Positions 14,609 through 21,269 of a stretch of 31,993 nt of DNA are shown in pieces. A program made the position numbers and the translations under genes. The stretch covers positions 1 through 31,993 of the forward strand of contig CAZHWT010000011.1 in assembly GCA_964536215.1 (NCBI GenBank). Reading direction: 5' to 3'. Origin of the DNA: CAZHWT01 sp964536215 (GTDB lineage: Bacteria > Patescibacteriota > CAZHWT01). Below the pieces are notes generated by a model. It saw nothing but the letters and a program-made list of their open reading frames with translations, searched no databases and was not told the DNA's origin. Every line of letters begins with the position of its first letter. Positions within the stretch are counted from its first letter, which is position 1.

Positions 14609-15031
14609 ATGGCTAAGAAAGTTAAATCTATTATTAAATTGAATCTGCCAGCCGGCGGGGCTAACCCAGCTCCTCCAGTGGGTACAGCTTTGGGTCCAAC
14701 TGGGATTGCCATTATGGACTTTTGTAAGGCGTACAACGAAAAGACGTCTGATCAGCGCGGCAGTATTATTCCAGCAGTAATTACGGTGTTCGAAGATCGT
14801 TCGTTTACCTTTATTACCAAAAAGCCACCAGTGTCTGACATGTTGAAGAAAGCCGCCAAAGTGGACAAGGGCTCCGGCACACCTAACAAGCAAAAGGTCG
14901 GCTCTATTACCGAAGAGCAGCTGCGTCAGATTGCCGAAAACAAGATGGAAGACATGAACGCCCGTTCAGTGGAAGCCGCTATGAAGATTGTGGGCGGCGC
15001 CGCACATAGTATGGGGATTGAAGTTAAGTAG
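14609..15031 (+). CDS. rplK: 50S ribosomal protein L11
   Basis: A 140-aa protein, the standard length for uL11. IKLNLPAGGANPAPPVGTALG begins the N-terminal domain, and the RNA-binding C-terminal domain runs from about residue 72. The usual Ala-Gly-Lys/Asn-Pro-Ser-Pro-Pro motif is recognisable. AAGGAG seven bases ahead of the ATG is a strong ribosome site. A terminator follows, and rplA, its normal next gene, is missing. Confidence 0.97.
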   Translation: MAKKVKSIIKLNLPAGGANPAPPVGTALGPTGIAIMDFCKAYNEKTSDQRGSIIPAVITVFEDRSFTFITKKPPVSDMLKKAAKVDKGSGTPNKQKVGSITEEQLRQIAENKMEDMNARSVEAAMKIVGGAAHSMGIEVK

Positions 15032-15088
15032 AATTGGTTCGTTATTCTTTAATTCGTTATTCGAATTTGGTTCGTCAAGTACTCGCTA

Positions 15089-15114
15089 AAAGACGCTGAA
15101 AGGCGTCTTTTTTA
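15089..15114 (+). terminator. Terminator after rplK
   Basis: AAAGACGC (15089-15096) pairs with GCGTCTTT (15103-15110) around TGAAAG, followed by TTTA after a run of six T. It cuts rplK off from rplJ. Confidence 0.88.
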
Positions 15115-15209
15115 GTTGCCATACATACTACAGCTTTTGTTTTATTGAGCTTAGATCTATGTTGATTACATGAGAGCATAGTCGTAGTTGTTGGCTGTGG
15201 AAGTGGATT

Positions 15210-15243
15210 CCCCTCCGACTACAGAGTGAGTCAGTCGGAGGGG
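15210..15243. other. Long hairpin just after the 15262-16071 gene
   Basis: CCCCTCCGACT (15210-15220) pairs perfectly with AGTCGGAGGGG (15233-15243). On the minus strand it lies 18 bp after the stop codon, but no T run follows on either side. It could be a terminator without a U tract or an mRNA-stabilising end. Confidence 0.55.
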
Positions 15244-15261
15244 CTATCTGCGAACCTGCCT

Positions 15262-16071
15262 TTATCGATCAACGGGCAAGTGGATTGGTTGAGCGTAGTT
15301 CTCAAAGACTCTCCATATATACCCAATGGTCATATGTTGCGACTTGGCCCCCCAGCCAATTTCGGGCACCATCTCCCAGGTTGGCTGGTAGTATTTGCCA
15401 CTGTCTATCCGATAACCAACTACGGCCACGCAAGGCACATCGCCGTCGCTTTTTCGTTCGCGCATTTGGCGCACCCACTCTGGATGCAAGGCAGCTGCGG
15501 CGAGCACAGCAGCGTGAGCTGCGTTTGGCGGGCGCTCATACTCTCGTACTGATACATCGCGCCCTACGCCATAGCCTAGGTCGACTAACTCCCACTTGAG
15601 GCCAGGTTGATGACTGAGGCCAGGTGCTAGCTCCATCTGGGCCCACTCAGCAAATTGGAGAAAGCTTGACAGCGTCTGGACATAGCTGTCCGGTTGACGG
15701 CTGACAGCAGCCTTGACCAACTGCTGGTATGTCTGCTCGGGCGTATCCAGGTACGGCGTTAACACCACTGCGGCCAATGGATTATCTGCCAACCATAAAG
15801 GTGGTTCGCCGAGGGCTTTAAAGTCTGAATCTGTAAAGCCCCAGTCATAGGCAACATTCCAATGTTTTACCCAGGCGACTTGAGTCTCGGCAGGGGTAAA
15901 GCGACCGTGAATTAAGCCATTGACTGGAGTTGCTAACTGTTCTCCTTGAATAATCTGCTGTAGACCCCGTTTAACATCCTCTATGGCGCGAGTGCCGTTT
16001 CGAGTTAGTCTGAGGATTTCGAACGTTTGACCAAGAATACTGTTAACCTGGTCTCCTGTGGCGCGAGGCAT
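15262..16071 (-). CDS. Uncharacterised 269-aa protein in the place of rplA
   Basis: I do not recognise a family. It is a soluble protein with no signal peptide, helical in its first half, with a short motif DLGYGVGRDVSVREYERPP (about residues 163-181) and AAHAAVLAAAALHPEWVRQM. GAAGGAGA, eight bases before the ATG, sets the start. It lies on the opposite strand inside the ribosomal cluster, exactly where rplA normally stands, with its own upstream minus-strand promoter-like TGGTATACA (near 16132) and a hairpin behind it. The style matches the other SD-led orphans. The frame in the other direction is a shadow. Confidence 0.75.
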   Translation of the reverse strand: MPRATGDQVNSILGQTFEILRLTRNGTRAIEDVKRGLQQIIQGEQLATPVNGLIHGRFTPAETQVAWVKHWNVAYDWGFTDSDFKALGEPPLWLADNPLAAVVLTPYLDTPEQTYQQLVKAAVSRQPDSYVQTLSSFLQFAEWAQMELAPGLSHQPGLKWELVDLGYGVGRDVSVREYERPPNAAHAAVLAAAALHPEWVRQMRERKSDGDVPCVAVVGYRIDSGKYYQPTWEMVPEIGWGAKSQHMTIGYIWRVFENYAQPIHLPVDR

Positions 16072-16273
16072 CGCGTCTTTCTCCTTCCGCCATATGGCAG
16101 ATTATGCCGTTGCTTACCCACGCTTGGTTGTATACCATCGTGGCCTCTATCGTTAGAGAGCGGCATGCGGTCTATATACCACCGAAAGCAGGTTTTGTCT
16201 ACTTTGTCCAAGCTGTTTTGTCGATGGAGATCGTGATAAAAATCGCTTCAACACCTTGGAATGGAGCGATTGA

Positions 16274-16303
16274 TTGACTGGAGTGGCTGTGGTGTGGTAT
16301 AAA
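16274..16303 (+). promoter_or_regulatory. Promoter of the rplJ-rplL operon
   Basis: TTGACT (16274-16279) and TATAAA (16298-16303) are 18 bp apart, with an upstream TG that makes an extended -10 (TGGTATAAA). RNA would start near 16310. Confidence 0.7.
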
Positions 16304-16309
16304 CAAACA

Positions 16310-16440
16310 GTTGTCCGAAGAAATAGGTTCGCTCTCGAGCGAGTAAAGCCTATGGAGGTAGAATTTAACAGTGTTAAAGTTTTTTGCAGCTTTGGCGCGG
16401 TGTGTTCTCCCCTCTTCTATCTTTGGACGAGGGTTTTTTA
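16310..16440 (+). ncRNA. Ribosomal protein L10 leader (autoregulatory mRNA element)
   Basis: Upstream of rplJ, AATAGG and CCTAT close a stem around an inner CGCTC/GAGCG hairpin with an asymmetric GAGTAAAG side, the layout of the L10-binding kink-turn found in L10 leaders. A terminator-like stem CCCTC/GAGGG (16410-16414/16429-16433) followed by TTTTTT ends the element. Binding of L10(L12)4 would favour the terminator or block translation. Judged by position and architecture only. Confidence 0.55.
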
Positions 16441-16483
16441 ATGCGAATGGGTAACATCCGAATTACGAATGCATATCCGAATC
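16441..16483 (+). repeat. Intergenic repeat upstream of rplJ, copy 2
   Basis: Bases 16455-16483 are identical to 13700-13728 before nusG. The copy lies between the leader terminator and the rplJ ribosome site. Confidence 0.7.
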
Positions 16484-16547
16484 TACAAAGACCCGAATTG
16501 CAAATAGCGAATAAGCGAAACAACGTTTAAAAGGATGGTGATTATTT

Positions 16548-17069
16548 ATGCCTACACAACAGAAAATTGATTCCGTTGCCCATTTGACTGAGAGCATGCA
16601 GAAGGCCAAGGCGGTGGTCTTTACTGACTATCGTGGACTGAGTGTGCCACAGATCGAGACCTTGCGAGCTGAATTGGCCAAACACGACGCTACCTTGGAA
16701 GTAACTAAGAATAGCTTAATGAATATTGCGGCTAAGCAGGCTGATAAGGAAGTAGCTGGTGATGTTTTGCAAGGACCAACTGCTACTCTATTTGCCTTTG
16801 GTGATGAAGTGGCCCCTCTAAAGGCCTTAGTGGACTTTGCCAAAGAAGCAGAATTACCGACCGTTAAGGCTGGTTTCTTGGGCAGTACAGTGCTTAGCGC
16901 TCAGCAAGTAAGTGCGCTAGCTGATTTACCGAGCCGAGATATGTTAATTGCTAAGACGGTTGGCACTATTAAGGCGCCGTTGACTGGCTTAGTTAATGTA
17001 TTGCAAGGCAATACACGTGGACTGGTGTACGCTTTGGCCGCCATTCGCGACAAACAGCAGGCAGCATAA
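16548..17069 (+). CDS. rplJ: 50S ribosomal protein L10
   Basis: A 173-aa protein (usual 165-175). The core RNA-binding segment is AKAVVFTDYRGLSVPQIETLRAEL (abridged) and ATLEVTKNSLMNIA, with the L7/L12-binding helix at the C-terminus. It anchors the L7/L12 stalk on 23S rRNA together with L11. AAGGATGGTGAT serves as the ribosome site. It is followed by a 192-bp spacer with a dispersed inverted repeat and then rplL. Confidence 0.96.
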   Translation: MPTQQKIDSVAHLTESMQKAKAVVFTDYRGLSVPQIETLRAELAKHDATLEVTKNSLMNIAAKQADKEVAGDVLQGPTATLFAFGDEVAPLKALVDFAKEAELPTVKAGFLGSTVLSAQQVSALADLPSRDMLIAKTVGTIKAPLTGLVNVLQGNTRGLVYALAAIRDKQQAA

Positions 17070-17134
17070 GCTGCATATTGGTTATTTCCGCCAGAGGCGG
17101 ACAAGAGTTACTTGGTTACTTAGTAAGCGCGGGC

Positions 17135-17204
17135 TGTCATTCTGAGCAGAGGAAAGAATCCTGCCGATTGAGTACAAACATTCTTAACTGTGCTCAGGAT
17201 GACA
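17135..17204. repeat. Dispersed-type inverted repeat between rplJ and rplL
   Basis: TGTCATTCTGAGCA (17135-17148) and TGCTCAGGATGACA (17191-17204) pair along 14 positions with one wobble. The motif type, TGTCATTCTGAGC...GAAAGAATC, is common in small bacterial genomes. It shares TGTCAT/ATGACA ends with the element at 2-57. It would lie in the rplJ-rplL mRNA. Confidence 0.6.
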
Positions 17205-17261
17205 GACTCTATAACCTGAAACCTAAAACCTATAACCCTACATAAAAGGAGGTGTTTACAC

Positions 17262-17675
17262 ATGGCAGAAGAAACAACACAAGTAGAAGTATCTGAGAAG
17301 TTAGCTGGTATTATCAGCGACATCGAGAAGCTGTCCGTTTTGGAATTGTCTGACTTGGTTAAAGCTTTGGAAGATAAGTTTGGCGTAAGTGCAGCTGCTC
17401 CAATGATGATGGGCGCTATGCCGGCCGCTGGTGGGGCCGAGGCCGCTCCTGCAGAAGCCAAGGACACCTTTGACGTGATCCTGGCCAACGCCGGTGCTCA
17501 GAAGATTGCGGTTATTAAAGCCGTTCGCGAAATCGACGGCAACCTAGGCTTAGCTGAGGCTAAGGCTTTGGTTGACTCCGCACCAAAACCAGTTAAGGAA
17601 GGCGTTTCTAAGGCTGAGGCTGACGAAGCCAAAGCTAAACTAGAAGCCGCTGGCGCAACTGTAGAATTAAAGTAA
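17262..17675 (+). CDS. rplL: 50S ribosomal protein L7/L12
   Basis: A 137-aa protein, slightly longer than the usual 120-130. It has the dimerising N-terminal domain (LSVLELSDLVKALEDKFGV), an Ala/Met/Pro/Gly hinge (about residues 44-67) and the factor-binding C-terminal domain (FDVILANAGAQKIAVIKAVR, then APKPVKEGVSKAEA). It recruits elongation factors to the ribosome. AAAGGAGGTG seven bases ahead of the ATG is the best ribosome site in the window. rpoB does not follow. Confidence 0.97.
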   Translation: MAEETTQVEVSEKLAGIISDIEKLSVLELSDLVKALEDKFGVSAAAPMMMGAMPAAGGAEAAPAEAKDTFDVILANAGAQKIAVIKAVREIDGNLGLAEAKALVDSAPKPVKEGVSKAEADEAKAKLEAAGATVELK

Positions 17676-17700
17676 GACAAAAAATTACTTTGATGCGAGA

Positions 17701-17734
17701 ACGCCCTTGAGGAATTTTCCTTGGGGGCGTTTTT
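17701..17734 (+). terminator. Terminator of the rplJ-rplL operon
   Basis: ACGCCC (17701-17706) pairs with GGGCGT (17725-17730), with an inner GGAA/TTCC stem, followed by TTTT. Confidence 0.85.
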
Positions 17735-17794
17735 GATGTCTTAATGGCATATTGGGGATATTTGGCAGATTGGGTATTTTGGATTGCCTGTTTG

Positions 17795-17823
17795 TTGATT
17801 GTTTGGGTTTTGTTTGGTATTAC
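17795..17823 (+). promoter_or_regulatory. Promoter of the four-helix-bundle gene, leaderless
   Basis: TTGATT (17795-17800), a 17-bp spacer, and TATTAC (17818-17823) preceded by TGG. RNA should start at about 17830, the A of the ATG. Confidence 0.6.
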
Positions 17824-17829
17824 AGAAAC

Positions 17830-18360
17830 ATGGAAAAATACAAATACCTCCATAGTTATGTTTTGGCAACCGTTATATGTGATTTAACGGTTGAGTTTTG
17901 TAAGCGGTATCTTGATCCTAAGTCTCGGACGATAGACCAAATGGTCCAAGCAGGACGTAGTGGTAAACAGAATATTGCGGAAGGGGCTAGTAGCAAGAGT
18001 ATGGAGAGCTACCTTAGATTGCTGAGCGTTGCCGAAGCTTCTATTAAAGAGCTTGCAGCTGATTACGAAGATTTCCTGCGGCATCATAATTTACCAACTT
18101 GGCCCAAAGATGACCTAAAAACTCTAAAGGTGAGGTCATTTAGAGCTGCATGGTTGTCACCCGATATCCCCAATACGCCCAATATGCCCAATAATCCAGA
18201 AATATTTGCTAATTCTCTGTTAACCCTCTGCCAGATGGAGACCTATATGCTTAACCACCTTGCTGGGGCGATTAAGCGAAAATTTGTTGCTCAGGGCAGA
18301 TTCCGGGAAGATCTAGCAAAAGAACGGCGTACGCATAGACAGCAAGTGTCTCGAAGTTGA
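17830..18360 (+). CDS. Four-helix-bundle protein (23S rRNA intervening-sequence type)
   Basis: A 176-aa protein from the ATG at 17830; the frame is open further upstream, but those codons lie in the promoter. MEKYKYLHSYVLATVICDLTVEF, RTIDQMVQAGRSGKQNIAEGAS and SYLRLLSVAEASIKELAADYEDF (abridged) are typical of the S23/avd-like four-helix-bundle family, often encoded within rRNA insertions or as solitary genes in these genomes. Function unknown; nucleic-acid binding is suspected. A Pro/Asn-rich linker (PDIPNTPNMPNNPE, about residues 114-127) breaks the bundle, and the DNA coding for it resembles the spacer words just upstream of the gene. Confidence 0.85.
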   Translation: MEKYKYLHSYVLATVICDLTVEFCKRYLDPKSRTIDQMVQAGRSGKQNIAEGASSKSMESYLRLLSVAEASIKELAADYEDFLRHHNLPTWPKDDLKTLKVRSFRAAWLSPDIPNTPNMPNNPEIFANSLLTLCQMETYMLNHLAGAIKRKFVAQGRFREDLAKERRTHRQQVSRS

Positions 18361-18379
18361 ACATTACCAACTCCCGACC

Positions 18380-18409
18380 TTGACCTATTAGGCACTAGAT
18401 TGATATGCT
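18380..18409 (+). promoter_or_regulatory. Possible promoter of the HTH gene
   Basis: TTGACC (18380-18385), an 18-bp spacer and TATGCT (18404-18409). RNA would begin about 24 bp before the ATG. Confidence 0.4.
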
Positions 18410-18439
18410 GTGTGTATGATAGATATAGGAGGTTGAGGT

Positions 18440-18634
18440 ATGGCTATTGGGGATGATTTACCGGATTTGTTGACGATTGGTGAGGCGGCGGCGTTTTTGC
18501 GGGTAACGCCTTTAACGCTGAAGCGTTGGGGTAAAAAGGGAAAGCTGGTACCGATTCGGATTAACTCTCGTGGGGATCGGCGATATACCAAGGAGCAGGT
18601 GCTGTGGCTGGTGGGCAAGTCTAGCGAGAGCTAG
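18440..18634 (+). CDS. Small MerR/excisionase-type HTH protein
   Basis: A 64-aa protein consisting of one winged-helix HTH_17 domain: LLTIGEAAAFLRVTPLTLKR forms the recognition helices, and RRYTKEQVLWLV the wing and last helix. Such stand-alone domains are DNA-binding regulators, excisionases or helicase loaders. AGGAGG seven bases before the ATG is a strong ribosome site. No phage or integrase gene is nearby, so a local regulator is more likely than an excisionase. Its natural DNA target is unknown; the palindromic promoters at 1215-1246 and 2146-2177 are possible sites, but that is a guess. Confidence 0.75.
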   Translation: MAIGDDLPDLLTIGEAAAFLRVTPLTLKRWGKKGKLVPIRINSRGDRRYTKEQVLWLVGKSSES

Positions 18635-18702
18635 GCTTCGAGGATTCGAGAGGAATTTGCTTGTCGACTTGTAGACTTGTCGACTCACTACTTACCCACC
18701 CC

Positions 18703-19647
18703 CTACTTCCTCAGTTTGGCTCTAAATTCGGCGGCGGCGTCTTCGGGAGTGATGTGGTCGTTGACCATAAGACCAGCGCCTAGTTCTACCCCAGCCATGG
18801 TTTTGGTCCGAGGAATCATGTCGATGTGCCAGTGGAAGAAGTGCCCTTTAACGCTGTGGATCCAGTAATTGTAGGGCGGCTTGGCTAAGACTTGATTATA
18901 GAGTGAGACCATAACGTGCAGCGCTTGGGCTAACGGTGCTAGCTGGTGAGCTTTGAGAGAGCCAAAGGCTGGTTGATGAGTCTTGGGTAGCAATTGAAGC
19001 TGGTAGGGCCATCCAGAGGCTTCGGGGCAGATTAGGATAAACTCTTCATTCTGCCAGACTAGCCGATTTTTTAACTTGGTCTCTTGGGCAATGAGCTGAC
19101 AGTATTGGCAATCTCCATGTTTTTGGTAATACGCTTGAACGGCGTCCACCTCTGCCTGGACGGTTGGCGGTATGGCTGGAAAAACAATGATTTGAGCGTG
19201 CGGGTGCGAAATAGAAGCGCCGGCTTGAGGGCCGTGGTTACAAAAGATGAGCACATTGCCTTTTGATTCAAGTGACTTGGTGCGCTGTAGATACGCTTGG
19301 ATCACCCGCTCTGTCTGCTTAAGACTCAAGCGATCGAGGTCTTTATGGGGATCTGGCGAAATAACAACCACTTCGTGGTGATCGGTAATGGGAAACTTAT
19401 TAGGAATGACCCGAACTTGCCAGTCGGGCTTGTTTGGCAGTCTGTCTGGGTTTGCGCTAATGGCCAAAATCTCATCTCCAGTCACCGCCTCGTTGCCCGG
19501 AGCAAAAGGGTTTTGCTTTTTTCCGACCTGAGGGCGCTTATCTGTGGCTGGGTGGATGGGCTTGCCGGCGCCAAAATGAGGACGGTGAGCACGCTTAATG
19601 GCTAGGATGACCGGATGGTTGGTGATAGGATCGAGGCGAAGAGACAT
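18703..19647 (-). CDS. galT: GalT-like galactose-1-phosphate uridylyltransferase
   Basis: A 314-aa HIT-superfamily nucleotidyltransferase. The active-site motif SHPHAQ puts the catalytic histidine at H150, with HWHIDMIPR near the C-terminus. It swaps nucleotide between UDP-glucose and galactose-1-phosphate, or a related sugar phosphate. The usual N-terminal zinc cysteines of the CPFCPGNE motif are changed to NPFAPGNE (residues 46-53), while CQYC at 180-183 remains. Distant homologues include ADP-sugar-using enzymes, so the nucleotide is not certain. No Shine-Dalgarno site. It is the last gene of the minus-strand sugar block; the 108 bp before GlgA holds only repeat words. Confidence 0.85.
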   Translation of the reverse strand: MSLRLDPITNHPVILAIKRAHRPHFGAGKPIHPATDKRPQVGKKQNPFAPGNEAVTGDEILAISANPDRLPNKPDWQVRVIPNKFPITDHHEVVVISPDPHKDLDRLSLKQTERVIQAYLQRTKSLESKGNVLIFCNHGPQAGASISHPHAQIIVFPAIPPTVQAEVDAVQAYYQKHGDCQYCQLIAQETKLKNRLVWQNEEFILICPEASGWPYQLQLLPKTHQPAFGSLKAHQLAPLAQALHVMVSLYNQVLAKPPYNYWIHSVKGHFFHWHIDMIPRTKTMAGVELGAGLMVNDHITPEDAAAEFRAKLRK

Positions 19648-19745
19648 AGGAAGCTAGAGATAGGTTTTAGGTTTTGGTTTTTGGAGCGATCGTTTCGCTT
19701 ATCGTTTATCGTTTTTAATTCTTATTCGTATTCTAATTCTTATAT
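19648..19745. repeat. Intergenic word repeats between galT and the GT5 gene
   Basis: TAGGTTTTAGGTTTTGG (19661-19676), TTCGCTTATCGTTTATCG (19694-19711) and TTCTTATTCGTATTC (19718-19732) follow one another. No gene. Confidence 0.6.
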
Positions 19746-19755
19746 GGTCCGGGTC

Positions 19756-21189
19756 TCATTTTCTACTGGGTTTGGACTGACGACGAGCTTTTAGCGCAGA
19801 TTGATAGAGGTCTAGGTATTGTCGGGCGCTCTTACCCCAGGCAAAGTCTTGCTTGATGGCATTTTCAATGACTTGAGCTAGGGCAGGCTTATTGTCATAC
19901 AGGTCGAGGGCGTGATCAACGGCTGTTTGAAGACTGCCTACTTCGGACTGGTTGAAGGTGAACCCGGTCCCTCGACTGAGGTTTTTGTGAGCGTCTACGA
20001 CCGTATCGGCTAAGCCACCGGTGTGGCGAACTATCGGGAGGGTGCCATATTTAAGAGCTATCATTTGCGCTTGACCACAAGGCTCAAACTGTGACGGCAT
20101 GAGAATAAAATCCGATGAAGCCAAGATGCGATCGAATAGTTCGACATCATCTCTAATACAGATGGCAAGTTGTCCAGTGTGCTTTTTTACTAGACGGGTA
20201 AGCTTGCGCTCCCACTCCTGGCTCCCCCGCCCCAAGATAACCATTTGAGCATAGAGCAAGAATGGAGTGTCTTTAACTAACTTTTCAACCAGATCTACGC
20301 CTCTTTGCTTATCTATGGGTCCAAGTACTGCAAATAGAGGTTTTTGTTTGTTCGCTAATAAACCTATTTCTTTTTTTAGCAGTTCTTTGTTAATAATCTT
20401 GCTATCGATACTGTTTCTTGTGGTCTGGTCGGACGCAGGTATTGCGGGTTGGCGGGAAGCATACCTAGTGTAGTCCAGGCCGTTTAAGATACCGCTAAGA
20501 TCTTTGGCGCGTCGGCGTAGTTCTGCCTCTAGGTGGTGGCCGTAAGCGCGACCGAGGATCTCTTTGGCATAGGTAGGGCTGACCGTCGTAACCTTGGTGG
20601 CGGCAGCAATGCCTATTTTTAACATGTTGCACTGTTTGGCCGCGGTGGGCGGCGTAATGCCAGCGTTAATAAGATAATGACGGTCTATTTTGCCTTGGGA
20701 AGCTAGATTGTGGATAGTTAGGATAGTTTTATAGCTAAGATGGTGCTGATGGGCAAGTAGGGGCAGTAAAGCGGTAGGCCAATCATGGGCATGAAGTACA
20801 TCTGGCTGCCAAGGCTGGGCTTGCAACCATTGGACTACCGCCTGGCAAAACAATGGGAAGCGATCTTGGTCTCCCTGCGCTAAGGTGGGATAGACTGATG
20901 GCGCTGATAAGCCTTGGCTTAGATTGACTAGATATAGCGGGATGGCAGCGTCTGGCAGTGTCCCCTGCTTGATTGTTGCTTGGATGTGCTGGTCTGGGAG
21001 GCGGAGGTCAAATTGAGCGACTTGTCGAAAGGTATTGGATAGATGCGCAAGTTGAGGATAATCAGGGATGATAATACGCGCATCAGCTCCTAGAGCGGAT
21101 AAGTGACGAGGTAGCGCAGCTACTGCGTCAGCAACGGCAGAAACCTTGATAAGCGGAGTTAGTTCGGAGGCAGCAAATAGAACATTCAT
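19756..21189 (-). CDS. GT5 glycogen/starch-synthase-like glycosyltransferase
   Basis: A 477-aa GT-B enzyme of family GT5, as in GlgA. MNVLFAASELTPLIKVSAV is the N-terminal signature and PSQFEPCGQAQMIALKYGT with PIVRHTGGLADTVV is the conserved C-terminal donor-site block. GlgA adds glucose from ADP-glucose to alpha-1,4-glucan. The KTGGL donor motif has become KVSAV (residues 15-19): the lysine is kept, but both glycines are lost. Its length and order match GlgA, but the donor or acceptor may differ. No Shine-Dalgarno site. It lies 80 bp downstream of the DUF1861 gene, in the same direction. Confidence 0.85.
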   Translation of the reverse strand: MNVLFAASELTPLIKVSAVADAVAALPRHLSALGADARIIIPDYPQLAHLSNTFRQVAQFDLRLPDQHIQATIKQGTLPDAAIPLYLVNLSQGLSAPSVYPTLAQGDQDRFPLFCQAVVQWLQAQPWQPDVLHAHDWPTALLPLLAHQHHLSYKTILTIHNLASQGKIDRHYLINAGITPPTAAKQCNMLKIGIAAATKVTTVSPTYAKEILGRAYGHHLEAELRRRAKDLSGILNGLDYTRYASRQPAIPASDQTTRNSIDSKIINKELLKKEIGLLANKQKPLFAVLGPIDKQRGVDLVEKLVKDTPFLLYAQMVILGRGSQEWERKLTRLVKKHTGQLAICIRDDVELFDRILASSDFILMPSQFEPCGQAQMIALKYGTLPIVRHTGGLADTVVDAHKNLSRGTGFTFNQSEVGSLQTAVDHALDLYDNKPALAQVIENAIKQDFAWGKSARQYLDLYQSALKARRQSKPSRK

Positions 21190-21269
21190 GAGCAGAATAA
21201 CTAGCTTTCATATTACCCTATTTGGAGGGTGAGATGAAAGTTGAGGCGCAATTACATGGACCTTGATGA

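Noticed and set aside
15226..15599. Plus-strand open frames opposite the 15262-16071 gene
   Set aside because: They are shadows of the SD-led minus-strand gene, and start within its trailing hairpin.
17752..17829. Upstream extension of the four-helix-bundle gene (26 more codons)
   Set aside because: It would run through the promoter at 17795-17823 and encodes hydrophobic residues unlike the family's start.
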